Below, one piece after another: positions 1 through 8,216 of a stretch of DNA of 15,797 bases (its first letter is position 1; the number at the start of each line of letters is the position of its first letter). The DNA lies in NCBI GenBank assembly GCA_001929475.1, contig LXFE01000817.1, forward strand, positions 1 to 15,797, given 5' to 3'. The translations under genes were made by a program, and so were the position numbers. The notes under the pieces are model-generated. The model saw nothing but the letters and a program-made list of their open reading frames with translations, was not told the DNA's origin and ran no database searches. This DNA is from Neolecta irregularis DAH-3 (lineage: Eukaryota > Ascomycota > Neolectomycetes > Neolectales > Neolectaceae).

Positions 1-82
1 TCACATTTAGCTGTTTATTTAAAATATTAAATAATGTACAAGGTAGAAGCTTTAGTGAGCGAGAAAATAAATCAACACATAT

Positions 83-366
83 CTAGGCGATATCCAAGCC
101 AAAACGTTGCCATAGTTGGACAAATCTTTTCATTTGCGGTTTCCACTCGGTGAGAAATTTCCCTCCAATTTGTTCTGATACACCAGTAAAATTCCGAGTT
201 TTATAACCTCACCACCGCCAGCAGTTGGCCACCTGTAAAACAGAATATGAGCCACGGGAAAGGTGTAATCATCATCATCCACCCTTTCACATTTGAATGA
301 AACATTTCTTTCGGCTTCTACACCGAGTAACTGTATTGATGAGGGACATGGTCGCAAGTGAACCAT
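83..366 (-). CDS. Small unidentified protein, two exons, overlapping the 5' end of DEG1 in antisense
   Basis: I do not recognise this family. Exons 366-213 and 174-83 join across a 38-nt intron (donor GTGAGG, acceptor TATCAG) and give an 81-residue product. The splice is supported because it switches exactly into the frame that stays open and looks protein-like, through GKFLTEWKPQMKRFVQLW and ending FGLDIA. The body contains an acidic stretch (VDDDDYTFP) followed by AHILFYRWPT, then a basic amphipathic C-terminus. No signal peptide or clear membrane span is visible. The start is uncertain. The only upstream in-frame ATG is at 366, it lacks a purine at -3, and it lies inside DEG1 exon 1 on the other strand. 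An AG acceptor (CAATACAG) ending at 331 could instead mark an internal exon with the true start elsewhere. The gene is plausible rather than proven. Confidence 0.5.
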
Positions 367-1585
367 TGGAATTTAAAAACCTCAGCAGACTCCGGCTGAT
401 TGAAAGAATCCGCGAACTGGAAGCTCGGATAGCGTACTTTGGCTTATCGACACGAAATTCTAATCCTACAGATCAATAAAACCCGAATATCTCTCGTCTT
501 CTCAAGCCCGCACATTACTATCTCTTTCAAATCACACTTCAATATCCGAGGGCCTCCCTGTATCAGACGCACAAACATCCAGGGTACTCCATCACATCAA
601 AACCCCGAAAATAATGCGTCACTTTGACTTTTCTGCATACAATCATACCCGAATCGCTCTCAAATTTGCCTATCTAGGGTCAAATTATAATGGCTTGGTA
701 ACTCAAAAAGACACTACACCTCTTCCAACAGTGGAAGAAAAAATCATTGCAGCATTGTTACATACTCGACTGATATCTTCCTTCGAATCCTGCGATTTTG
801 CGAGATGCGGAAGGACAGACAAAGGTGTCTCTGCATTCGGTCAGGTTATGAGTTTGCTCGTTCGAGATATAGGGTCGGGCGGGGATTACGTTGGATTGTT
901 GAATAAAGTCTTACCTGATGATATCCGAATTCTTGCTCAAGCTCGAGTTGATGACTCCTTTTCAGCCAGATTCAGCTGTACAGGACGTTGGTACAAATAT
1001 TTCTTCCACGCACGGAACCTCGACATTTCACGAATGAAGAAAGCAGCAAGCTATTTCCTCGGCGAGAATGACTTTAAGAATTTCTGTAAAGTGGATAATA
1101 CAAAGAAGATCTCCACGTATAAGCGTCTTATCCGTCGAGCAGAAATTGACGAAGACGAGGATGGAATTTGGGTATTCAATTTGGAAGGATCTGCGTTTTT
1201 GTGGCATCAGGTTCGATGTATGATGGCTATTTTGTTCCGAGTAGGACAAGGAATCGAAGAACCGGAAATTGTGCTCAAGTTAATGGACACTGAAAACGTT
1301 TCCGTTAGGCCCAACTATCCTTACGCTTGGGATACGCCCTTGGTTCTGTACGACACAAGTTTCGATGGTGTGCAATGGGTTTACCCGGATACGATGTCCG
1401 AGACAGGGATTTTTGTCAAGGATAAAATTTGGCAGGGATGGCATGAGGCTAAGATAAAAGAAAGACTGTGGAATCTGTTAAAAGGCGTAGCTGATGTTCA
1501 AGAAGACCAGTGGGTGAAAAAAGGTGTGTATGATGGACGCGGGAAAATTCAACCGGTGAAGAATTACAAGACTCTGGTGCCTTGA
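348..1585 (+). CDS. DEG1: tRNA pseudouridine(38/39) synthase Deg1/Pus3
   Basis: A TruA-family enzyme that isomerises uridine 38/39 in the anticodon arm of tRNAs. Exons 348-433 and 472-1585 join across a 38-nt intron (GTACTT...CTAATCCTACAG) to give about 399 residues. Seen in the protein: an N-terminal basic helix (LIERIRELEAR) like the one before the catalytic domain of yeast Deg1; ALKFAYLGSNYNGL; the catalytic motif RCGRTDKGVSA with the nucleophile Asp near residue 145; LNKVLPDDIR; ARFSCTGRWYKYFF; FCKVDNTKKI; and GSAFLWHQVRCMMAILF near residues 270-290. Length and motif order match the family. I chose the ATG at 348 because it has G at -3; in-frame ATGs at 297 and 339 are alternatives. It is convergent with CWC25, with 90 bp between the stop codons, and head-to-head with the small gene on its left. 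Confidence 0.95.
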
Positions 1586-1675
1586 AATAGAATCAGAGTA
1601 GGCTTTGTTGTATGAGGAAAGAAATACTCAATATCGAATTAAATACAGCTGTCGATATACAATCCTAAAAGCATA

Positions 1676-3018
1676 TCAATCCCTCGAGTATCCTGCCTTG
1701 CCTCGCTGTATCCGTTCTCCGAGACTCTTCTTCCCATCATACACTTGTCTCTGAACACCTTTCATAAAATGTGCAGTTCCACCATACCTTCCATTGATCT
1801 TTCTTGTCTCAAAGTCCCTCTTTTGGTCCTTTTTTTCCTGCTCCTCCAATTCTTTCAACCGTTTCTCTCGAGTCATTTCTAATTCAGAGGCATTGGCCTG
1901 CATTTCAGCAAGTTTATTCGCTCGTTCCTCCGAATTTGAGCGGCGTATGGGCGATGGACGGTTCGGCCTGTGGTAGGGCGATCGTGAGCGCCGCCCAGGC
2001 GGCGGAGAAGTACGGTTCTTTTCAAAATAGATGTCTTTACGGTAGGGAGACCTAGAGATTGCTCTTCGTTTAAAAGGACAATTTAGCGGCGATAGTGATC
2101 GTCTTCCAGACGAACGAGAAGAAGATTGACGGTGGAAATATCCGTTGCTTGTGGATTTATCATACTGTGGGAATGGAGATCGGCATCTTGAACCTCGTTC
2201 ACGAGAAGATCGTCGCTCATTTCTCGAATCTCGCCGATGAAACCTTAGTTGTTCGTGTGAATCATGATGGTGACGAATTGTTGCCCTTCGTTCTGTCGAT
2301 CGTTCTGTTCTTCTCGTCGGTTTATCATCACGACTCCGGGACCTCTTTCTTGTACGATTATCGTCATAACTTCGCGAGCGGTGTCGTCGTCGATCTCGGT
2401 CATCCTCATTTCGATGCCGGTGCTTCTTCCTACGCTCCTTGCCCTCCTTGGCTTCACGTAACATTTTCATTTTGAGAGGATTCTTCATTAATTCTTCATA
2501 GGCAGCTTGTTCTTGCTTTTTGATGGCCAGCAGTGGATCTTCCCGGATCTTTTTCTGTGTATCCCGAATGGTGTTTGCGTTCTGAGAGGCGATGAAGTGC
2601 TTGTAAACCTTGCTAGATTTCTGAACAGTTAGACTCGTAGTATGAAAAGAAAACCTCTGCGTCGTCGTCCTTGATCAGTTGATCGATCCTTTTCTTCCCC
2701 AATAAATAATCCTCCATCTCTTCTGTAGTGCCGCCTCCTCCACCTGTACCTCCGGGCACAGCATACATCCAGTCTACCCGCTCAACACGCTTCTTTCCAC
2801 CAGCTGCCTCCTGTAACCTTTGTAATTCAGAAAGTTGTCTCTCTTCCTCGATTTCTTTCTTCTTTTGTTCGATTCGCTTGCGCTCTTCGAGTGCGGCCTT
2901 CTCTTTTTCCCATACCTTTGCTTGATTCTACTTGTTTGCGTGATTAGAGGACGAGGATACGTACAACCAAGAGCAAAGGATGCCAGGATTTCTTCATATT
3001 GAGATCGCCTCCGCCCAT
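1676..3018 (-). CDS. CWC25: Pre-mRNA-splicing factor Cwc25
   Basis: A spliceosomal protein that joins after Prp2 remodelling and promotes the first transesterification by stabilising the 5' splice site/branch helix. Exons 3018-2965, 2927-2655 and 2620-1676 encode 423 residues. The introns are only 37 nt (GTACGT...CTAAT...TAG) and 34 nt (GTTTTC...CTAACTGTTCAG). Reading through the second one hits a stop, so it must be removed. Seen in the protein: the family-diagnostic start [18 protein letters not shown] (1-18), [17 protein letters not shown] with a charged coiled coil, [10 protein letters not shown] (about 69-78) followed by a glycine run, the conserved [35 protein letters not shown] and [13 protein letters not shown], then an Arg/Ser/Asp-rich tail ending in a conserved-looking [17 protein letters not shown]. 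The start ATG has A at -3. The Ser/Arg-rich region is probably disordered. Confidence 0.93.
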
Positions 3019-3326
3019 TTTGGTTGAGGTATATGCGGATTATGGAGCTACTGTCCGGGATATTGTTCCTATCTGTAGAATACCGAGATCGAACGGGGAA
3101 ATGCTGAGTTGAGGGTAGTCAGGACTTTGTGACTCGACGAAACACGTGCTTTCCTTTCATCCGTTTGTTTATCAAAGCCGACCCGCTGGGTTTGCAATCC
3201 AATCTTATGACTAGCTGTTGCGAACTATTTATTTCACAATTCAAAATCCTTTATTCCCGCCCGAATGCCACCCCAAGAAAAAATACATTATTACAAGATT
3301 GTCTTGAATCAAATACTTCCGACTAT
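3019..3326. promoter_or_regulatory. Intergenic: CWC25 upstream region and MET1 3' flank
   Basis: This 308-bp stretch separates the CWC25 start from the MET1 stop, both genes being on the minus strand, so it should hold the CWC25 promoter and the MET1 polyadenylation region. A CACGTG E-box lies at 3143-3148, about 125 bp upstream of the CWC25 ATG. No exon with supporting motifs was found. A 131-codon plus-strand frame starting at 3129 mostly runs antisense to MET1 and looks spurious. Confidence 0.4.
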
Positions 3327-4913
3327 TCAAACAACTACAGCTCCTGTTGTCTGCAGGAGTTGACTCGGCTGTTTCTCTTCTTCGATAAATTCGCTGTTTC
3401 TATAATTCTCGTCATCCGTCTCATATGGGCTATCAACAATTGGAAATCCATCGAAACCTTCTTCGACAACCCACTTCGCTTGACATTTTCTGAGAACTTC
3501 GCAAGCCCGTCCAACTATCAATAACCCTGGAGGACGATTACCAAGGACTTTCATAGCACCAACCACGTCCTGAAGACGTGTTCTCACGATTCTTTGATCG
3601 CGGCAACTTGCACGTTCAACAACAGCACAAGCTAGATCTTGAGGCCATCCATTTGTGATCAAGTTCGCAACAAGAATTTCAAGTCGGTGCAGTGCCATAA
3701 GGAATACCGTAGTACGTGAGATTATGTATTCAGGAGCCTGAGGAACAGATCCGTTCTCCCCGGTGCCAGTTGCAATCAAAACTTGATCAGCCGCCCCTCG
3801 AATAGTCAGTGGTATAACTGAAAATATCCCCGCAGACAGCGCAGACGTAATTCCTGGAATAACGATCGGTTTGAATCCATTATCTTCGAAGAAAGACATT
3901 TCTTCCCCGCCTCGTCCAAAAATATATGGATCGCCTTGTTTCAAACGTATGACATTCTTTCCTTCTTTTACAGCAGTGAGACCAAGCACAAGAAGCTCTT
4001 GTTGAGCATTGGCAGTGTTTCCAGGGAATTTTCGCGCGATGTGAACAGTGGATCTTCTAGGTACAAGGTCAAGGATTGACGACGGAACGAGTTTGTCGGC
4101 TAAGACGACGTCTGCAGAATTGATTGCTTCAAGAGCTGCCACAGTAAGAAGTTTGGGATCCCCTGGACCAGACCCTACGAGCGATATACGGCCAGGATTC
4201 TCCACTCTTGTAGCTTGTTTGGATAACGGGAGCAAGGTGTAGTCTTGTAATAGGCCTTCGATATCATAAACTGTCAAGCTACAAATCTTATTCAACGGCC
4301 AGAACTCGGAGATATGGTTAAGTCGACTTCGCTTTTCTTCGGCCGTAAGATGTTCACGAAAATATGCCAATAATGAACAAGCGTTGCCCAGGCGGGGCGG
4401 AATTCGCGAGACAATTTCACTTTTGATTCGGTTTGCAAGGGGGCGTCCTATGCGAGATGTTGAAATTCCAAACTGAAGTGGGCCATCGTGGTGAGAAGAA
4501 AGAAGAGTAAATGAGGAAAGACTGGGACTGTCCACCACATTAATTGGTATTCGATGACGGTGGCATGCCGAAGATATATCCTGCGCTAAAGATATTAGTC
4601 ATTTTCCGTGTCTGATGAATATACCAAGTTGCGAGGTGTGATCTCCTGTGAAGAATACGAGGTCAACATATCCTGAATTTTTCTCTGTTCCCCAAGTAAC
4701 CAAATCACATTCTTCAAAATCTTTTTGTATGAATTTTACGCCCGCAATCATGTTCTCTGGTGTGAAAGGCGATATGAGTATCGGTAATGCACCTACTTCA
4801 ATTGATTTCATACATCTCGAAATGGCAAGATTATTTGGCCCAACAATAAGATGGTGATGACCAACCGAGGGCCTGGAGATTAACAAGGATGGTGTAAATT
4901 GCTTTTGTGACAT
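3327..4913 (-). CDS. MET1: Uroporphyrinogen-III C-methyltransferase with an N-terminal Met8-like domain
   Basis: Makes precorrin-2 from uroporphyrinogen III using S-adenosylmethionine, the first committed step to siroheme, the cofactor of sulfite and nitrite reductases. Exons 4913-4625 and 4585-3327 join over a 39-nt intron (GTATAT...CTAATATCTTTAG) to give 515 residues, the usual size for the fungal enzyme. Residues 1 to about 160 resemble the Met8/siroheme-synthase N domain, with HRHRIPINVVDSPSL and DGPLQFGISTSRIGR. However, its nucleotide loop reads LIVGPNNLA rather than GxGxxA, as I recall for other fungal Met1 proteins. The catalytic SUMT domain has VGSGPGDPKL (about 233-242), RLKQGDPYIFGRGGEE (about 310-325), PGITSALSAG (about 340-349) and TIRGAADQVLIATGTG (about 357-372). 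The C-terminus ends in an acidic tail. The ATG at 4913 has A at -3. Confidence 0.93.
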
Positions 4914-5511
4914 GTTGGACAGTAGGTGAACCACGACTTTATGATATTGGCGTTACGTGAGAATAGCTATAGATCACATCATCGATAGTCCCGCTAGCCC
5001 CCCACCCCTTTAATTCAATTAACAAGCCGGAAAAATATCAAAGCATTATACTCACATGCAGCATCAGAGAAAAATGACGCAAAAAATAGTGTATCTATAG
5101 GAAAACATTTGCATATACTGGACATACTATCAAGAAAGAGTCAAACTAAAAAAAACGACACCGGCCAGCTATAGCAGCCACAGGCAAGAGTATAAAAAAA
5201 AGAAAAAGGAAAGAGAAAAGGAAACCTCCCCACAAGCCTCAATCACATTCAACAACCATGCTCTCATGCAAAAGAGAAGCATTGCATTTCAGCATAACCA
5301 CCCCACAAGTTCTTCTCCTTCAACTTGCTTTCCACACCACCCGAAACAACCACCTTGTAACTTGCCATTAGGATGTATAAAGAAGAAGAGAAAAAGAAAA
5401 AGCAGGGAGTTTCTGGTTTCTGTCTAGCTAGCAGAGTATATATATCTTCAAGTGACCGAAAAAGGAAGAGACGAGAACCAGAGATCAAAACCGTAGTATA
5501 GCGTTTTGCAT
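4914..5511. promoter_or_regulatory. Intergenic: MET1 upstream region and CK1 3' flank
   Basis: About 600 bp between the MET1 start and the CK1 stop. On the plus strand it has two purine tracts (about 5189-5222 and 5378-5415), so the minus strand, which is transcribed here, is pyrimidine-rich, as is common in fungal promoters and 3' UTRs. TTACGTGA, a half-match to an E-box, sits at 4953-4960, about 40 bp upstream of the MET1 ATG. A 74-codon minus frame at 5264-5488 shows only low-complexity Phe/Ser sequence and is not supported as a gene. I see nothing else. Confidence 0.4.
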
Positions 5512-6847
5512 TTAGTATTGGCCGCGTTGGGGTTGTTGTGCTTGGGCTTTACTTTGGCTTCGGAGTCTGATATTAGTACCACAGAAAGACAAGAAAATAC
5601 AATCGATCCGAGCCACCTGGTGTGGTGCGCGTAGGGTCCGCGACCTGATTGTCCGGTTTTCGACGAGGCTGAACACCTAAGGGTCGATGACCTTGGTTTA
5701 CCGCTTGCTGCGGTAAAGTAGACACAGGTAAACCTTGTTCTTCTGGTTCTACTTCTGGTTCTACTTTAGTATCTTTGCCTTGTTGGTTCTAGAGGTTACT
5801 AAATGCCATAGCATGAGGCATACGTATTTGAAGATAGTCCAGTCAAATACATAGTCGTATTGGAATCCCTCTCGCACAAAGAGGTCGCGGAAAAGCTTTC
5901 GAAGGTATGAATAGTCTGGTTTGTCGTCGAAGCGAAGACTCCTTGTGTAGTTGAGATATATGGAGAACTCGTTGGGAAATCCACGGCATAGACTTTCGGT
6001 TGGGGTGGTCATCTTCTTCTCCATGATTCTGTCGTATTTCTGTTTCTTAGTGGCAGCCTTAAGTCCTTGCCATGGTAAAGAGCCTCGACAAAAGTACATC
6101 ATGACGTAACCAAGAGATTCGAGATCGTCTCGCCGAGACTGTTCAACTCCAAGGTGGGTGTTGATACTAGCATACCGAGCTGTACCAGTGAGGTTTTTAT
6201 TCTCTCTGTACAAGATGTGAAGGTGGGTCTTTGGGTCCCGATACTTCTTAGCCAGTCCAAAATCAATTACATTGACTTGGTTGCCTCGTTTGCCAATGCC
6301 CATGAGGAAATTGTCTGGCTTAATATCCCGATGAATAAAGCTCTTCGCATGAATGTACTCGATACGCGATATCTTCACAATGTTAAGGATAGTGGGAGAA
6401 GGGGGTTAGTAGCATACAAGTTGATCAGCTAGAAGGAGAACTGTCTTGAGACTGAACTTTCTATTGCAGAAATTGAACAGGTCTTCCAAGCTTGGACCTA
6501 AAAGATCGATAACCAAGGCATTATAGTCGCATTCAGTACCGAACCATCTAACGAAAGGAATACCAACACCTCCAGCGAGCGCCTAAAAATATGTTGGAAA
6601 GTGAAACACGAATTAGTGTGCCACGTACTCTATAGACGCGAGCTTCATATTCAAGTTGGGGATGCTTTGCTTTGACAGACTCAAGCTTGATTGCAATTTC
6701 TTCTCCAGAGATAATGTTTGTTCCTGCCAAAGTTCAGAGCGTTGTTGGAGGCTGAGGTAGAATACCAAGATAGATATCACCAAAGGAGCCACTTCCGATT
6801 TTTCGTCCGATGCGATATTTATTTCCAACTCGTAAATCCATAGTCAT
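5512..6847 (-). CDS. HRR25: Casein kinase I, HRR25/hhp1 (CK1 delta/epsilon) class
   Basis: Serine/threonine kinase of the fungal Hrr25/Hhp1 group (trafficking, DNA repair, division, ribosome maturation in relatives). Six exons (6847-6766, 6723-6629, 6582-6418, 6372-5824, 5788-5601, 5566-5512) encode 377 residues; introns are 42, 46, 45, 35 and 34 nt. Seen: GSGSFG loop (18-23), AIK Lys40, HRDIKPDN (128-135), DFG Asp151, [17 protein letters not shown] and the CK1-specific [16 protein letters not shown], then [14 protein letters not shown]. The usual HIPYREN reads HILYREN (Leu168). The tail is short and Gln/Pro-rich, with VEPEVEPE from a 12-bp tandem repeat, and ends QRGQY. The last intron (TACTAATATCAG) is needed; otherwise the frame stops after a hydrophobic run. 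The start is MTMDLRVG; the second ATG at 6841 has the better context and matches yeast Hrr25. The gene is divergent from POP7. Confidence 0.95.
5741..5764. repeat. 12-bp perfect tandem duplication in the CK1 tail
   Basis: TTCTGGTTCTAC occurs twice back to back (5741-5752 and 5753-5764). On the coding strand it gives the repeated VEPE unit in the CK1 C-terminal tail, just after the 35-nt intron. The unit length is a multiple of three, so copy-number change would keep the frame. Confidence 0.85.
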
Positions 6848-6904
6848 CTAGAGAAGTCAGCATTTACCTATGCGGATCTGTATAGAAGAAGGATAGGGAG
6901 ATAC
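6848..6904 (-). other. Candidate 5' UTR intron immediately upstream of the CK1 start
   Basis: On the minus strand a GTATCT donor at 6904, a CTGAC branch-like element and an acceptor CTCTAG directly abutting the ATG form a 57-nt intron candidate. Its signals resemble those of the coding introns. No coding frame tests it, so it rests on signals alone. Confidence 0.45.
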
Positions 6905-7268
6905 CTTGTGGTGACTGAGCTAACCGTCCGGGTCCTAAAATGGATGATATGAACTCGATTTGGCTGGTCGGAAGGTTTGTCTGATAAGACGACTAACCGC
7001 TCTATTGATGAGCAGACGAAGGGGAATATATCCTTGCTATACGAGAGGAACGCGGCGATGAATGCCGTGGAGAGGGGTAGGGAAATGGGAGGGAAGGCTG
7101 AGTATGGGAGTTTCGGTGGTGAGTTTCGAATTCGAGCATGCGTCGTTCGAAACTCGAGACCAGTGTCCAATTAAAAACATTCGAGTCATTTGTGACTCTC
7201 TTTCGTGTTCTTTATATAGTGTGTCTGTGCGATTCCCTGAAAACCAGTAGACTCACGCCGTTCTCTGC
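6905..7268. promoter_or_regulatory. Divergent promoter region between CK1 and POP7
   Basis: The two start codons lie about 420 bp apart and point away from each other, so this interval should contain both promoters. A TATA-like TTTATATAG lies at 7211-7219, about 50 bp before the POP7 ATG. Frames of 60-100 codons on both strands here lack recognisable motifs and were not taken as genes. Confidence 0.4.
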
Positions 7269-7759
7269 ATGAATACCCAGATAAAGAAAAGGCAAAAGAG
7301 AAAAGGTATTTGACCAAGGTCAATATGGCCTCACCACTGACCTCGTTACAGACGTCTCGGTAGTCAAGAGGCCACCTATCAAACCTATTCGACAACATGG
7401 TCATTTCTATATCTCACCTTCGACAAATATCCCCCATATTCTCAAGAGAGCATCCGATATTCTGTTAAGCGATAAGTATGGATTTTAATTAAATCAATTG
7501 GCTTATTCTTCTAGAAAAGTTGTGTTCAAGGGAATGGGCAAAGGCTTAGAAAGGACGATGGTTGTGGCATTGATGCTGCAACGATCTATGAATGCGCAGT
7601 TGAAGATCAACACCGGAACAGCAGAATTGATTGATGATATCATTCCAAATGACCAAGTACAGACTCAATTCACTGTTAATTCTAATGAATGAGAACGAAG
7701 AACTGACTTCCCAGACTCGACTAAATTCGATAATTAAAATAGAAGTTTTTGCTGTTTGA
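7269..7759 (+). CDS. POP7: RNase P/MRP subunit Pop7 (Rpp20), Alba-like
   Basis: Small Alba-fold subunit of the nuclear ribonucleoproteins RNase P and RNase MRP (tRNA 5' maturation and rRNA processing), where it pairs with Pop6/Rpp25. Exons 7269-7305, 7352-7475, 7515-7656 and 7715-7759 give 115 residues; introns are 46, 39 and 58 nt with CTGAC-type branch points. Seen: basic N-terminus (IKKRQKRK, then VKRPPIKP), HFYISPSTNIPHILKRASD matching the first strand and helix, KVVFKGMGKGLERTMVVAL matching the Alba core (human Rpp20 has the equivalent IHGLGLAINRAINIAL), LKINTGTAELIDDIIP, and the final strand TRLNSIIKIEVFAV. The last piece is only reached by splicing the 58-nt intron. The family assignment rests on recalled Rpp20/Pop7 sequences and is good for the core. 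The first exon is short and its ATG context is weak. Confidence 0.8.
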
Positions 7760-7794
7760 TTATAAGGATTTCCGAAGGATTTTCCATTGATTAT

Positions 7795-8041
7795 TCAGAT
7801 CTGTATGCGTCTCTTAATGGTGTTCCATCTGATGAGACATACCTTTGACATGCTCATTGTTTTTGGAGAATGTTGATAAATCGGTATTGATTTCACCAGT
7901 GATTTTACGAATTCCTTCCAAAGATGCTCTGATTGTTTTGAGTGAAGCCAGTTCCTATGGAAATTGGGTTGATGACGGATTATCGGGCATTACCTTCTTC
8001 AGAGTCTCTTCTCTCTTATCATTGCATCGAGTATGGTCCAT
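7795..8041 (-). CDS. DAD2: Probable DASH/Dam1 complex subunit Dad2, reading frame disrupted
   Basis: Dad2 is a small helical subunit of the ring that couples kinetochores to microtubules. Exon 1 is 8041-7994; a 39-nt intron ends at 7955; exon 2 runs from 7954. The product has the expected pattern: KREETLKKELASLKTIRASL, then GIRKITGEINTDLSTFSK. The family ends with a strand-like LxxWxxVLRxI motif. Here LIRWNTIKRRIQI, ending at the TGA at 7797-7795, is in another frame, and the exon frame instead stops at 7816-7814. Ignoring one A of the A5 run (minus strand, 7864-7860) joins the two and restores the 14-residue spacing from LST to the conserved Trp that I recall for Dad2 proteins. No GT-AG intron fixes it. 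The start is also doubtful: a better-context ATG at 8062 opens a helix-like frame (ILDAMIREKR) that stops just before the donor. This could be a recent pseudogene, an assembly error or a frameshifted gene. Confidence 0.55.
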
Positions 8042-8216
8042 GTGTCAAAGTTGGCCATTTTGAGCTGCGCTAATTAAGCCACCACCAACCACCCTTGTAA
8101 CCGTTTCGCCCCTTGACCTCCCAAAATTTGCGCCTCTTATAACAACTACTCTGTTCGACCTATGTTCTTTCTCTGATTATCCGACCAACTACATTCACTC
8201 TGAAAGCTGTATTTAG
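8042..8216. promoter_or_regulatory. Divergent promoter region between DAD2 and TEA1
   Basis: Only 175 bp separate the two proposed start codons. The sequence is pyrimidine-rich toward TEA1. The TEA1 ATG is preceded directly by TATTTAG with an upstream CTGAA, so a 5' UTR intron acceptor is possible, though no donor was identified with confidence. Confidence 0.35.

Noticed and set aside
2095-2475. 126-codon plus-strand frame
   Set aside because: It is antisense to the Arg/Ser/Asp-rich tail of CWC25, where codon bias leaves the opposite strand open.
3129-3524. 131-codon plus-strand frame
   Set aside because: It is largely antisense to the MET1 C-terminus and its 3' flank, and shows no domain or splice support.
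4953-4960. TTACGTGA near the MET1 start as a sulfur-regulator or Cbf1-type site
   Set aside because: It is only a half match to CACGTG and no second site supports it, so it is mentioned as context only.
5264-5488. 74-codon minus-strand frame downstream of CK1
   Set aside because: It has low-complexity Phe/Ser content from a pyrimidine-rich 3' UTR and no recognisable motif.
6868-7174. Overlapping 65-100 codon frames on both strands between CK1 and POP7
   Set aside because: They lie in the divergent promoter and show no family motifs.
7827-7840. A 14-nt GT...AG segment (minus strand) that could be spliced to continue the Dad2 frame
   Set aside because: It is too short for a spliceosomal intron, and removal leads into a frame without the conserved Trp motif.
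8000-8062. ATG at 8062 (minus) with a good context as the Dad2 start
   Set aside because: Its frame ends at a TGA just before the intron donor. It only works if a second indel is assumed, so it is noted as a possible lesion rather than used.
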